A stretch of DNA of 64,000 nt, taken from Latrodectus hesperus. Lineage: Eukaryota > Arthropoda > Arachnida > Araneae > Theridiidae. The stretch covers positions 79,833,479 to 79,897,478 of the forward strand of contig CM075851.1 in assembly GCA_037975125.1 (NCBI GenBank). Reading direction: 5' to 3'. Of this stretch, positions 35,463-48,724 are shown piece after piece. Position 1 is the stretch's first letter; the number at the start of each line of letters is the position of its first letter. A model generated the notes under the pieces. It saw nothing but the letters and a program-made list of their open reading frames with translations, did not search any database and was not told where the DNA came from. The translations under genes and the position numbers were made by a program.

Positions 35463-38400
35463 ATGACATGATTGACGTTACCTCAATTGTCGATGGTTCA
35501 TAAATTTGCCCTTCATTTAATTGCTTAAAATGAAGAATGCTTATTATAAATAACTCTAGCTTTTAATAATTCATGTTGTATTTAAATAGAATTTCGATAG
35601 TTATAATAATAATTAAAATTCAACTTCCATCAAACATTTTCATGGAAAATACATTTGAGAACAATTAGTTGAATGTTGTTCTTTCTAAACAGGAATTCAT
35701 TTTACTAATATGTATTTTTCTCTTCGCAAAGGGCTTAAATATACATTATTTAAGTAACGCAAAATTATTTTAAATATTAGTTAAAAGTAATTGCAGTTGG
35801 TGATTACAAAATAATTGATATCATGTGATATTTTCGTACTCGTTTTCTCTCTGCTCAATCAAAATTAAACTTCATCTCAATATAAAACTACTGATAATTT
35901 AAGAAATCGTATTTATAATATGTTTGTCAGACGTTTCATAGTTCGTGTACAGCATAGCGAAAATGAAACAAAATATTACTATCTTCACAAGAGTCAGAAT
36001 TTTGTATATATAACATAAAACTTTTATTATATGGGATTTCATCTCTAAAAGTGCTCTAGTTGTCACTTATACAGATGTTATCATATCTTTATTTTTAGGC
36101 ATAAGCCATTAAAAGCTACCTCAAAATAAATAATACTCACTAATCCCATCCTCTTGATAGTTTATTTCCATTTTTCAAATTTATTATTTTAATTAATATT
36201 GTTGTCAAGACGTTTAAATTGTGGTTTGTGAGGTTAACACGTCTTGAAAACATTTATTCTAAAAGAAAATGTTAAAAACTAAGAAATTATTATCATAACC
36301 ATCTATATGGTTTACTTTAAATAAGTAATAAAAATTTCTTTTATTACTTATCTTTTTAATATATGAACAAAAAAATATCAGTATTATTTTAATCAGAAAT
36401 TGATGAACAAAAGAAAATTATAATTCTGTAATTATGAATGTTCTAAAACATTTTTATTTGGTTTTGGAAATTGAGGCAGGTTAATGAGCTACGAATCAAA
36501 ATCTCCTCTTTTTAATTCTTTGTCGGACTTCATTTATACCCAATCATTCCACCGTGAAATTGAAAAAAGGAACGTTTCTTCTCTCTACATGGAAGATGCT
36601 CGTTGAATCAGACTGGAATCCTGAAAATTGATTTTGCTGGCGTAATGCCACCTACGTTGTTGAAATGATTTCAGAATGTTTGTTGCTCTCGTAAGTTTAA
36701 TTTAAAAATCTCTATTTTCCCAGGTGTTTTTGTTACTAAACTTGAAGAAATTTCAAAGTAAACATTGGCTTATTTTTCTTTTGAGGCAAAGGTTATGCGA
36801 ACAAGAATTAGGATTTTCTCTGTATGTAACAATAGCAAAACAAAAATAAATTATACTCAAAATTTGAATTCAATATTTTACAGACACTGACGTCAAATTA
36901 AAAGAAATGAAATTGCTATTAGTAATATTACTAGTAAATTGAATTAGGTAATGCATATATTTTTTCAACACTTTTGAATTATTGTACATATCAGTTTTTC
37001 TTTAAGTAAATTGATATAGTTCAATAACCTGAATTGGTAGGAAAGAAACAAATATCTGCTGATTGGTTTAATTTAGTCCTTTAAAGTTTATTATTTTATC
37101 GAAGGAAAAATTAAGTATAACTTAATTAAAATAATATAACTTAAAGCAAAAAAGTATAACTATTATCGACTATAATAGCAATTATATTTCTGCCGTAAAA
37201 ATATGATGACATTGAGAATAATATCGAACAATATTCTTAGTATTTGCTGACAACAAATTGGTAATAAATGTGCAATTATAAAAAAAGTTATACTATTGCA
37301 ATGTAATTAAAAATTGTGTTACTTAAATTAAATTAATTTAATTGATAGTTATTTATAATATAACAGCTTTAAATTATTCATGAGAAATTAATTTTGATAA
37401 TGAGGATTTTTAATAATCAGGGGAAATTAATATTACTGAATAATGCCAATGTAATAAGATATACTTGTGAGTGTACTTTAAAATTCTGAAGATAATCAAG
37501 TTTTCTTAAAAGCAGTCATATTTGGAAAAATGATTTTGATTCTATAAAGTTTGTTGATTTTACGAGAAGAAAAAAGGCTTAAAAATTATATCTCTTACCG
37601 AACCTAATTTTAAAAAATATCTAGTTCTGCAACATATGGCATAAAATTTTCTATAATTATAAGACCTGCAATTAACCGCATTAGATAATATAGATAATAT
37701 AAAGTAATAAATATTACATAATATTTGTTCCATAATTTTATTTGAAATAAACTATTTTAGATTTTCAAGATTTTATTTTAATGTGTTAGTTTCAAGACAC
37801 GTGTATTTAATTATTTACATCATAAGTACACACACACACCAAATAAAATGCATAAATTGCAGATTAAAACAAAAATGCTTTTATAAAAATTATATTTATC
37901 TTTACAAAAATGAGAATTTTGGTTTTTAACAAAAATAAAATTTAATTTTTAATATTAAAGTAGCTTCCTTTTTCTGTTATAAATAATTTAAAAGATTTGA
38001 AATTGTGTGTTAATATCACAATATCTTTCATATACTTAAATGTTTTAAAATTTTGTATATATCTGATTATAAATTTTATATTAATAAATTTTATAATTTT
38101 AAAATAAGTTTTGGTAGTATTTTTATATATTATAATATTATTTTTATATATTACATAATTATATAAGTTTTTTTATAAATAATTAATACATATGCTTCTT
38201 GATATTAATTTTACTAATTTGTTTATTCATGTATAAGGAAATAAGATAGTATAAATTTTCATGTTCTGCGGAAAAAAGATGTAATTTTATACGTTCCTTT
38301 TTAAAATGTTTCGCTAATTTCAAACTAAAATTAGCAATAAAACAATAAAAAGTATATTTTTATAATAATAAAAACCATATTATAATGAAAAAACGTAATA

Positions 38401-39555
38401 ATAAATTAATTAATTTTTAAAAGTTATTCTCATTTCTAATCAATAATAGAAAATATATAACATAAATTTGATAACTTAAAATTATTTTTGAATTTGTTTG
38501 ATTTTCAATTCCTTATAAAATAATAATTTTTTATAATTGTTTGGAAAATTTTAATTGTTTTCAATAAAAATCAAATATTACAATAAATCGTCAAAAAAAA
38601 AAAAAAAAAAAAAAAAGAAAAAAAAAACCTTAAACATACATAGTTCAAAGGTTGTGTAAATGGCATTTAATATAAAACATTCCATCCTAAATAGTGTGAA
38701 GTAATAACAATGAAATGCAGATTTTAAATGTATTACTAATATTAATTTTTTGTTTGGTTATTATTTTATATATATTTTTTATAATTTAATTAGTTATATT
38801 ATAAACTTTTAATATATGTATACTGTTAGTTCCATCCTCTTGCTTCCTTTAATTATTCTATAAAATTCTGGGTTTCCATAATTTGTAATTCGATAATCCT
38901 TTTCAAATAACATTATTTTCTAGACAAATTCATAAAACTATAAAAATAATTTAAAATTCTAGGCTATAGAAATCAGTTAATTATATATTTTTCTTTATTA
39001 TTATTATTATCAGTTGCATGATTAAAGTTATTAAATTTTATAGCATAATACATTTTATAATTTTAAAATTTTACACACAAAATAAAAATTTATTCTCCAA
39101 TATTTTTATTTAAAATAAGTTTATTATTCAAATTGCAAAACAGAAAACAGCGATTCGAATAAACGAAAAATATTTAAATTCAATTACTTCCTTATTATTT
39201 AAAATAGAAAATCGTAAAGATATTTAAAGAATATAAAAACTCATTAGTTTTTTCACTATACAATTTTCAAGAGCTTTTATTTTTAATTGCAAAATTTCAA
39301 TTATTTTCAACGAATTAAAAAAATGCAATAAGAAGTCTCAAAATTTTCTTTTAACTTTTAAATAAAAACTCCTAGTATTATAATAGTAAATTTTATTTTA
39401 AATCTTTTCTGATTTTTTTAAAAAGGATTTAAAGGATTTTTGAATAAATAAAGATTTTAGATTATTATAATATTTTTATGTAACATGAATAACCTTATTC
39501 GGATGTAACATTTCTAATATTTTTATAATCATTATTTTATAATCATTATCAACCG
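35463..39555. other. AT-rich intergenic DNA
   Basis: No gene is recognised. A less AT-rich patch at about 36470-36690 has no sustained frame. Confidence 0.65.
38593..38627 (+). repeat. Poly(A) tract preceded by AATAAA
   Basis: Twenty-four A, one G, then more A. AATAAA lies only a few bases before it (38583-38588). This is the look of a retroposed poly(A) tail, but the upstream sequence is not recognised as a transcript. Confidence 0.6.
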
Positions 39556-39580
39556 AAAACGCACATAATTTGTGCGTTTT
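39556..39580. repeat. Short stable hairpin
   Basis: AAAACGCACA (39556-39565) and TGTGCGTTTT (39571-39580), a perfect 10-bp stem with a 5-base loop. It resembles a bacterial terminator, but that role makes no sense in this animal DNA. Confidence 0.7.
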
Positions 39581-39937
39581 AGACTATTTAGATAATACTA
39601 TAAATAATTTACACCTAGTTTGAAAAGAGGTCAGATGTTAATATATTGTGTCATATTATTTTTTATAGTAAAATTACATTGAAACATTTTAAACATAACC
39701 TAACCATATTTCATGAATAACATTTCAAGTTTAGTTTTCATTTTCAATTTCTTTGTGATTTCCATTCTTATGGCAATAAAAATGTAATATTTTTAGAAAC
39801 TCATAGGCAAGTTTCATGAGTTTCAGGAAGCAATAGATATTTCCTTTTATTACAATAGTTTTCACCCAAAAGGGGTGATCAAATGAAAAGATACGAAATG
39901 ATGTGAAAACGTAACAGTTAAATTTTTGCATATTCCG

Positions 39938-40816
39938 TCATTGGAGAACGTAGTGAGACATCTCGGGATGTGATTGGAGTATTTGAGCAGAGGCGCTTTT
40001 CAAAAGCAGGGTCCAAATGATGCGGCAGTCCATATGAGGACAGGATGTCATTCACTTTCAAAATTCGACGATTGAGGAGCAGCAGCGAGGTGTTGTCAGG
40101 TTTCTGACAGCGGAAGGTAAGAAACCGGCAGCTATTCATGGCTGGATGGTGACCGTTTACGGGAAGAAATGTATCTCTGACAAGTCTGTCAGAAAATGGA
40201 GTGCCCGTTTTCGTGCAGGCCGTGAGAGTGTGGGTGATGACCCGAGGTCAGGCCAGGCAAATACTGTCATCACGAGCGATCTCATCGATAAAGTGGACGA
40301 CCTTCAAAAATGATCGGCGTGTCACATTGCGAATGTTGGCGGTGAAGGTGGATGTCAGCTATGGAACCGTGTGGACAATTGTTCACGACAGGTTGCGATA
40401 TCGGAAGGTGTGTGCCGCTTGGGGTCCGAAGCTTCTCACTGACCAGCAAAAGGAACTGCGTATGGGACAACATCTGTTATCTGTTTCGGTATCATGAAGA
40501 CCCTGCTTTCATGGAGAGGATCGTCACAGGTGATGAGACCTAATGCCATCACTACGGTAGCATGCGTCGTCACCCCCCCCTAAAAAGTTCAAAACCGTGA
40601 CATCAGCAGGAAAGGTGTTGCTCACCGTCTTTTTCGACGTTCAAGGTTCAATACTTGTGGAATTCCTCGAGCACAGAAAAACCATAAGCTCCGATTTGTA
40701 CTGTGAGACTATCCGACGCCTACGCAAGTCAATCAAGAGCAAAATACCGGGGCTGCTCACGAAGGGTGTGATTCTGCTCCAGAATATATCGCGTCTACAC
40801 TTCTCCAAAGTCACAC
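39938..40816 (+). mobile_element. Mariner element, 3' truncated
   Basis: A distinctly less AT-rich block contains the mariner transposase remnant. It ends abruptly near 40812-40818, where minus-strand Tc1 sequence begins. The 5' terminal repeat was not identified, and the 3' end with its repeat is absent. Confidence 0.8.
40056..40816 (+). pseudogene. Mariner transposase, decayed and truncated
   Basis: The N-terminal helix-turn-helix region reads TIEEQQRGVVRFLTAEGKKP and continues through KSVRKWSARFRAGRESVGDD to VDDLQK, stop. After a frameshift it continues (NDRRVTLRMLAVKVDVSYGT, then VPK/GPKLLTDQQKELRMG). The first catalytic Asp is in VTGDET, followed by a stop where the family has Trp. The second catalytic block, LLQDNARPH in the family, reads LLQNISRLH here, so the Asp is lost. 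The third acidic residue and C-terminus are missing. Mariner transposases cut and paste at TA; this one cannot work. Confidence 0.85.
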
Positions 40817-41409
40817 ATCGGTGCGGTATCCTAATGAAATCTCTGCCCACACCATAATGCTTCCATGTCAAAATGCGTGATGTTTGGGGATGTTTTAGGG
40901 CTGATTGCGTGTTCCTTGTCCACGCTATATCCTTATATGCTTGTCATCTGGCTCCAGAGCAAATTTTGACTCATCAGTAAACATGACATTGCCCCAGTCA
41001 GACACATTCCAATTGACATGATCCAGGCGCAACTTTAATCGTGCCCCTCTTGATTGGACGGATAGACAAACACAAACTCGTGGTACCCGGTCATACAGTC
41101 CACTCATATGTAATCTTCGGTGCATAGTAGCTGCAGATACCACCTTACCAATGGACGCTGTAACCATAGATGTCACACGTGTGGAGTTCGCTTTGCGATT
41201 CCGCTTGGCTAAAATCACAATATATCAATTTTCCGCTGGGTTTGTAACCCTTGGGCAACCGGCTTTCGGACAACTGTCTGTGTGATTTGCAATTGTTTCC
41301 ATAAACGTGAAATTACAGAATGATGAACGCATAAGAAAAGAGCAACATCTGAGATCGACTGTCCTGCTTCAATGCGCCCCACAGCACGCCAGCGCTCAGA
41401 ATCTTCCAT
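40817..41409 (-). pseudogene. Tc1-family transposase, 3' truncated
   Basis: On the minus strand from ATG 41409: MEDSERWRAVGRIEAGQSIS and a helix-turn-helix region (VHHSVISRLWKQLQ), then a frame break near 41218. The sequence continues with ATMHRRLHMSGLYDRVPRV and the first catalytic block VMFTDESKFALEPDD. After stops it goes on to SIMVWAEISLGYRTDV near 40820. The central and C-terminal catalytic blocks are absent because the element is cut at the mariner junction. Confidence 0.85.
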
Positions 41410-41640
41410 TTGTCTTCTGGAAGTGATAGAAACACGTATGTCTTGAAAACAAATTATGCTAAAGTTTTAAACACCTTCTATCAGCACTTTCATTTAGCTT
41501 CTGTAACCCTTCATAAAGCTGGTATCTTATAAGATTGCCCTTTTTGCATATTTCTTGATATGAAAGCGCGATTGGCTGTTACCTAACATATTTGCATACT
41601 TCCATCTACCTCTGCAGTGATTTGCATCCTCTTCAATTCT
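41410..41640 (-). mobile_element. 5' leader of the same Tc1 element
   Basis: Upstream of the transposase ATG the DNA remains less AT-rich to about 41640. It shares words such as TATGCAAATA and ATTTGCATRCTTCC with the leader of the Tc1 at 47.3-48.7 kb. The exact inverted terminal repeat was not identified; it probably lies near 41610-41630. Confidence 0.45.
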
Positions 41641-42924
41641 GATTGGCTTCCAGAAATTAGCATTTTCCTCTCCGTGCTTAACTTTTGGAAGTGAGTGTGT
41701 ATGAACTAAAAAAATTAATATCTTAGCTTATACAAATAAATACAAACAAAACAGAAATATTGAATATCTAAATTAAAATATTGAAATCTTATTAACAAAA
41801 TATAAATGAAATGTTATTTATTTACAAAAAAGTAGACTATTTATGGTATTCTTAAAGTCAGGAATGCTAAATTATGCTACTATCATTGATCAATATAACG
41901 ATAACAGTGAATCAATAACTTGCAGTGTAACCACGAGACAGTGCAAATATTATGAATTCATTGGAATCGATAAATAATCTGTATCGGATACGATGAGTGT
42001 ATTTTCATTCGCTTATGTATAATCAGTTTCTGAAATGGCACTGGACATTAAACATATCGAAGATATTCCAAATTTCTATTAAAAAATAAAGTTGAATTAA
42101 GTATTTTGCTATATATTTTTGATAAAAATTATTTGTTAAAAGTTATTTTATAAAAATTATTAGTGCAGCCTAAATAATTTTCTTCTTTTTAGCAAAGTAT
42201 ATACAATCGATATTCTCTAACATCATCAATATAGCCATAGTCTTTTACACCATAATGAAAATTAATTTACTTTTTTGGTTCTAAAAGCGATTTAACAAAG
42301 TGTTTTAACTTTATGCTAAAGAAAACATAAATCATTTAGATTTATTAATCATACTATTTTGATAATTCGCTGGTAAGGTGAATATACAACATTGTTTCGA
42401 AAATACTTATAGCTTCTAAAAATATTTGATTAGAAAATGTTACAATTCTATTCTTAAGGAAATAATTTTTTGTAAATATATTTGTTAAATTTTTTTCATC
42501 ATTGATAGAAAGCATTATGAATTGTTATTATGATTAATGTGGGTATTGACAATACTTATTCATTATCTTATAAAGTGCTTAAACTCTTTTAAAAAAAGGT
42601 GTTGAGAAAATAGACCCGGATGATGAGGATTGATATCGAGATTATCTTAACTAACATCCTACATATTTTTATTCATTTTGCAAAATAATATGAAATACAG
42701 GTAGAGATTTAGGATGGAAATAAGAAATTCGAAAACCACATAATATTTTTCTTTATAAAAAGACTATTCCCATACCATAACTGTTGAATACCTGTATAGT
42801 ATTAATAATAGCTCTTTTGCTAAATTTTCGTGAAGACAAGTTGCTTGTGGATTTCAATATATGAGAATAAATAAAAGAAAAATTACAAAAGAATGAAATA
42901 ATAACAAAAAAATTTTAAAAAGGC
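41641..42924. other. AT-rich intergenic DNA
   Basis: Nothing recognised. Confidence 0.65.
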
Positions 42925-42939
42925 AATATATTTTATAAT

Positions 42940-43089
42940 TTTATTAAGAGTAAAAATAAACATATTCTCAATATCATAGCTGTAGAGATTCTGGAGCAAT
43001 CATGTCCATATTTGTAACACATCTGTAATTATCCGGAAACAATTCCGTGAGGATAAGATATTCACGGATCATATATGCTGTTTGATTAT
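42940..43089 (-). CDS. Candidate terminal exon with stop and poly(A) signal
   Basis: Too short to stand out as an open frame, but well structured. On the minus strand, TTTTATATTGTAG is followed at 43089 by two bases completing a codon, then 37 sense codons and TGA at 42976-42974. AATAAA follows about 30 bases later (42945-42940). The peptide includes YMIREYLILTELFPDNYRC and ends NMDMIAPESLQL, with protein-like composition in sharp contrast to its surroundings. I do not recognise the protein. It is phase-compatible with the two microexon candidates to its right, so a gene running leftward is plausible. Confidence 0.4.
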
Positions 43090-44927
43090 CTACAATATAA
43101 AATTACACATAATAGAAATATAATACAAAACATTTTTAGCCTATTTGATTGGTCAATAATTTAGATAAAACAAAGAAATTCAATAGTGCATGAATATAGA
43201 AATGTTTACTCTAATAAACATTTCTACAAAAAAGAATCCAGAATGAATTTAAAATATTCCCAAAGTTAAATGTCCTAAATTCAGGATGAACTTTAAATAT
43301 ATAATTTGATCATCTCTTTCTGTAAAAGGGCTTCATGATGCTCTTACTGATTTCGCATTACTTTAAACGTCAGTGTTTAATAGATGATAGCATTCAAGTT
43401 TAAAGAATTCATATTGTGACACGCAATTTTGGTTTACCACGAAAACTGCACTTGTCCCTATTTATAAACACGAAAGAGCAAAAAGAAGTTAAAATATCTC
43501 AGGTTCTTAAATATTTCATTCCGCATCTTGAGATTAATCACAAGGCCAGAATATTAAATACTATTTAAGTGATAACTTGATAGTAAAAGTGATGAAGAAA
43601 CAATGATTACTTGCGTGACAACCATAACAATGAAAAACGCTCAAAATAGAAACTTATCTTCTTTTAAGATGAATATAATTAATTTTACAGCTTTTTTCGT
43701 ATGGAATTCTTACTATAAATGTCATGTTTAATTTAATGTATGTGTTCTAATGATTTGCATCTAGCACCAATTAAAGGAAATTGAATTCTCTTGTCAACAC
43801 TGAAACTTTTACCATTTTCTGCCCAATAACTGTACGTGCTCAGGATAAATAAGAGGAAATTAGGGAAATAAATAGGTCATAGATAACAAAATACCCGTAA
43901 AAAGTAAAGAAAATGATCTGTACATATCTTTTTTACATTGTTTTAAGGAAAAAATGTTTCTCCTGATAACTATTGCCATGTCAGCAAAGGATTTCGCTTA
44001 AGAAGTAAATAAAATGTTCTTGCAAAATTATTCTCTTTCTTCCGATTTAAAAAAATAACGTGATGAATCTTTGTGTATGAGCTATTTTTGGCAAAAAATT
44101 AAAAATCACGTATAATAATATTCTTTTTTGTTTACATTTTTTCAATATTTCCTAATCTAGAAGGGCAATCTGTTGTATATCAATTCTTAAAATTTGAAGA
44201 CAATGACATTTTTTATTGATAATGAAATTTTTCAATGATTTTTAGTACTTATGAGTTTCCTGGATTCATACCATTTGCTAAGATTATTATGCTAGCTTTA
44301 TAGTTTTATAATGTGACACCAGTTGGCTTCAAACGTGAATGTTGTACCAAAATGAAATATGAAAATTATAAAACTTAATAATTAATTAATTCACTATATT
44401 CATCCTATCTTAAAAATTCCCTACAAATTATGTTTAAAAATATATATTAAAGCCACATTCATATTAAAAACTAACCACGTAGTTAAAAACGAATCAAATT
44501 AATTTCTGCTCATATCACTCATGAAGTAAAAAAAAAGTAATTATTTGAAAGTTGTTTTTTCTTGTTGACCTATCACTGAGGTTTGTCACTCTTTTACTAT
44601 GGCTCATATAATAGAAAAATTCTTATACTTTAAATTTGCAAAACTTATTACTTTTTAAAACAAACTATATTATTAAATAATCACACTGTACATAACCAAT
44701 AAAATTTTTAAAAAATTCAAATGATAAATTATGTAGCAAAATGGGAAGAAATTATTATCTCTAGTGCTACAAATTAATTTCAAAACCAGAATAATCTTTT
44801 TCAAATTGAAAGAGTAGGCATAGATTTCAAATAGAATGGGGATGTCAAGAGCAATTTAGAGATTGATTACAACTTTAATCCTTCAATAATTCTTCCGAAC
44901 TGGTACCTGATCAATTCATGATCTCAC
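43090..44927. other. AT-rich DNA, possible intron of a minus-strand gene
   Basis: No certain exon. A 26-nt segment near 43800-43830 (minus strand, encoding HVQLLGRK) has a pyrimidine tract before it and GTAAAAG after it, too weak to call. Confidence 0.5.
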
Positions 44928-44963
44928 TTTCAAGTCCACTGTTGATGGATTCAGTTTTCAACA
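44928..44963 (-). CDS. Candidate 36-nt microexon
   Basis: Minus strand, flanked by TACTTGCAG and GTGAGA. Only one frame is open, reading LKTESINSGLE with two bases completing a codon before it and one base starting a codon after it. The length is a multiple of three. That phase joins correctly to the terminal exon at 43089 and to the candidate at 49976-49996. Short segments with AG and GT edges occur by chance, so confidence is low. Confidence 0.25.
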
Positions 44964-44965
44964 CT

Positions 44966-45246
44966 GCAAGTAGCATTTAATACTGATATGATTTACGGAC
45001 AGAATATCTGGATTTCTTCAATAGATATATAAGTAGAAACTGATTATTTAAGGGAGCTTTTGTACATGAGAGAGGAAATGTAAACTGTAGCAAGTTCCTC
45101 AAACAATTCGGGAAGTGGCATTTAATATTCCAATGTTTTAAGGACAGAATCTCTAGATTTCTTCAATAGATGGATAGGTAGCAACTAATGGTATGAGGGG
45201 GATTTTATACATGATAGGGGAAATGTGAACAGCAGCAAGTTCCTAG
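44966..45246. repeat. 145-bp tandem duplication
   Basis: Two diverged copies with a constant 145-bp offset. Shared words include GCATTTAATA, GGACAGAATC/A and TTTCTTCAATAGAT, and the copies end in GCAAGTTCCT. Divergence by many substitutions shows an old duplication. Confidence 0.85.
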
Positions 45247-47299
45247 TACTTTTTTCCTAATTCCTAGTAGATTCATTTTGTCAATAAATGCTTTGTGATA
45301 TTTTATACCTTTTAATTCCCTTTTAAGATATTCAAACTTGACATTTCAACAAAACAGTAAGCCATACTTTTGTGTTTAAATCAATTAAAAATAATTTTCA
45401 AAAAGAGAGAAAGGATCGATGTCTAAGCTACCACAGTTCACATATCCCACGATTATATTCTATCAAAAACTTGAAGACACACTTGGTTTATCAAATGCAT
45501 GCAAATAATCATCAATGTGATTTTGTATTTGAATTGGAAGTAGCTATCATTGATAAAAAAGCCAAAATTTTCAAATGTTTATTTAAAAAACCTATTAGTT
45601 AAGTGAAAAAAGCTTGTATTTGAGGTTGAAAAATGATAGATAGGCATCTATTTAATTTCGTAAAATAAAACTTTATCTAGTAGACTCAGAATTTAGTAAC
45701 AAAATTTTATTAAAAAGTTTGAAATTGTTGATAAAATGTTTAGTTTATACTTAAATTATTCTTAAAAAATTATGCATATATTTTATTTATTCACATCAAG
45801 TTGATTTTATTTAAATAAAAAATATATTATTCATAATAACTATCCAAAACAACTATTGTTTAAAGTCTTATAAAACACTGTAAACTTAAGAATAATGCAT
45901 TTTAAATTATTGCTAGATTAACAAATATCTGATGATGAGTATTTTTGTTATATTTTACTTAGGATATATAAAATTTATCGCTCACATTCAAAAACGTAAA
46001 AATAAAAAAATTCGATTATTTTGTCTAATTAAATGAAAACTTCTCTTAAAAGACAATGAATATATAAATTATTAAAACAATCTGGTCACACAGTAGAGCA
46101 ATATTCATTTATCATACAATGTTCTAAATTCTTATGTCGGAATACTAAATTGTGAGTGGGCTAATGAAAATGGAAATAATTTCCGCACCATTGATGATGG
46201 CGTTTTGTATCAAAATAGTTAATTTTCATACATTAATTTCCATAACATTTTAAAGGAATTTCGTTAGTAAATAAAACTTTTAAACTTAATTTTTCAATAT
46301 TATTCTTCGAATTACCATTTTCATGGCTGTTTTAATCCATAATTCTGTTCGCGTGCTTTTCCAAAAACAGTAGCTTCATTCTTATTTGAACGAATAATCC
46401 AAAGCATTTTTTTTTGATTATTATGATATTTGAGAGTATGCAGAGCTATTAGTGGGGAAAAAAGGACGAAAATCAGAGCTATTTTTGTTAACAACCATGA
46501 CTATTCTGTAGTCATTCTAATGAGTAATAAACTATTCTCCTATTATTTGAGAACATTTTGACAAATAATTCTACATCATTTGGCACAGTGACGAATATAA
46601 TTATTATTTTGGAATTATTTAATCCATAATTCTGTTCCAATATATATAGTTGAAATAATCATATTATATATGGATTATTTCAATTTTAAGTAACATATAT
46701 TTTGTTTTTAACGAATGATATCGAATATTCAACAATTTCTTAGTGCGCAACGGCAAGAATTTTACTTTGTTCAAAAGCTAAATTATGAATATTTTATTGC
46801 TAGTTAGCGAGCATTTACAAATATTTCATTTTCATTTGAATGAATTCCGGCATTTTTTTATGTAAATCTAATGTTTAATTTTTATTTGCCTTAATCCCGG
46901 CGTTGTTTTCGCAAATTTGTAAAAAAAATTGTTTGTTGTCGTATTTGACACCACGTAACAAATAGCAAAACAACTAAAACCGCTGTAAAGCATATTTGTA
47001 TACGACGTGTTTTATCTTCTGAATGTACTTTTCAAAGATGGTAATCCTATTCACAAGTTGTAAGGGAGAACACCTGGAGAAATTTATGTGCTTATTCCTA
47101 TGGATGCACCTCTAAAAGTAGCAAGATTATCTCACATTGTTCAACAGAGACTAGAATCAAACTTGAACCTTCCACTCTGTAAAAGGTGAAATCCTAAATA
47201 AATCTATGGTAATCCATTTATCATCTTAAAAATAAATAATGATGGATATTTTGTTGCTATTTTATCAATTAATGAATTTTCTCTCCATTTGTAAAAATA
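45247..47299. other. AT-rich intergenic or intronic DNA
   Basis: No certain feature. An 18-bp word TAATCCATAATTCTGTTC recurs at about 46334 and 46620. A 76-codon frame at 45372-45602 is within chance expectation. Confidence 0.6.
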
Positions 47300-48724
47300 C
47301 ACTACTGGCAACCGAAATTGCAAAACCAAGAAAGACAAGAGATATCACAACAAAATTTATTTTGCAGATAACACATTGACCAAGAATCAAATGATTAAAT
47401 TTATAGACTTCTATGAATTGTGGTTCCTGCCAAAATCAGTAGCCAGAGTAGCCGCCATTGTTGGAGATTGCCGCTGCCACCGCCTAGACATTGATCCAAA
47501 AATACTTTGGATGTGTTCTTGGGGAAAAGTAGATCAAGCAGCTTCCACACGTTGCCAAAGTTGATGTAATGTGTCAACTGGGAATGCAATCTTGATCGAT
47601 TTTTGAGCAACCATGGACCATATGTTTCCTATCGGTGAAAGATCCAGAGAGCGAGTATGCCAGGGAAACAATTCAGTCTGGCGATTTATGAAGAACTCTT
47701 GGACAATGCGTGCCCCGTGTGGTCACCCATTATCCTGTTGAAATATGCCTCTAGGCAAGCCCTGAAGGTAAGGAAGGACAACTGGATCAAACACCTCGGA
47801 GATGTAGCTCTGGCTATTCAAAGTGCCGGCAATGCGTATTAGAGAAGTGCAAAAATGATATCCAATACTGTCCCATACCATAATACTCGGTACAGGATAA
47901 GTATGGCGGTGCATAACGCAGCTGTTCAGCATCCTCTCTCCATGGTGTCTCAAACAGACTCAAATATGACCGTCGTGGTGTTGCAGACAGAAACGTGACT
48001 TATCAGTAAAGACAATTCCATTCCATTCTGCCATCCACATCTTTCTTTCATTGCATCATTGGCGGCAGAGACGTCTGTGGTTCTGCATCAAGAATAGACC
48101 AAGCAATGAGCGACTTGCGGACAGACCACTCTGCTGTAAACGGAGTCGAATGGTAAGCGCAGACAAGGGATCATGCGTTACAGGTTGAATGTGCTCTGCT
48201 GTGGTTCGTGATGTGGCTGAGTGATCCGTCACTGCCATGCGCACAATTTGCCTGTCGTCACGTGAAGTGGTGCACTGAGGTGGATGCGATTGAACACGTC
48301 GGTCCATCGTACCCTCCTGCAAACAACGATCACTATATCCACATTACAGTTGTTTTGTTTCGTCCAACACGACTACCTATTTCCCTGAAAGCTAATACAT
48401 AATCTCTGTAGGCCACTATGCTTCCTATGTCGAACTCAGATACTTGATCAAAAAATGATCCCTGTTTTCTACAAAGCATAATCAATCGTTTTTTCTATAT
48501 ATATATACAGATATTTAAGCCACAAGAAAAACACAATTGTTGAACTTGAAATCGTCGAAATCTAAGTCTGAAATAGCACTTTGAATTGGCGCCACAGGCG
48601 CGCGTGATCTGCGTCTGCGCTGAAATTCTAATCATTTGCAAATCTCATCTCCGCTAATGCATCTTTCAAATTTCATGTTATTTGCATGCTTCCTTCAGGG
48701 TGCTGCATTTATGGTGGCAGGCTG
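47300..48724 (-). mobile_element. Tc1-family DNA transposon, inactive
   Basis: The left end, after TA at 47298-47299, begins CACTACTGGCAACCGAAATT. The right end, GGTGCTGCATTTATGGTGGC followed by AGGCTG near 48724, is a diverged inverted copy. The right boundary is therefore approximate. About 1.4 kb long, with the transposase on the minus strand. It lies inside the possible minus-strand host gene, in the same orientation. Confidence 0.75.
47390..48390 (-). pseudogene. Tc1-family transposase, decayed
   Basis: Minus-strand blocks in order: DNA-binding region (QIVRMAVTDHSATSRTTAEH, then ALTIRLRLQQSGLSASR); first catalytic block IVFTDKSRFCLQ; VPSIMVWDSIGYH; second catalytic block GIFQQDNG, stop, PH; and RSLDLSPIGNIW, where the family has SPDLNPIENIW. 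The catalytic Glu has become Gly, and stops and frameshifts are spread throughout. The C-terminus runs to about 47390. Inactive. Confidence 0.85.

Noticed and set aside
39556..39580. Rho-independent terminator
   Set aside because: Shape is right, but the window is animal nuclear DNA with no bacterial genes.
46300..46410. Minus-strand exon reading NKNEATVFGKAREQN
   Set aside because: Frame ends in a stop near a weak GTAATT donor, and part of the sequence is a duplicated 18-bp word. Not enough support.
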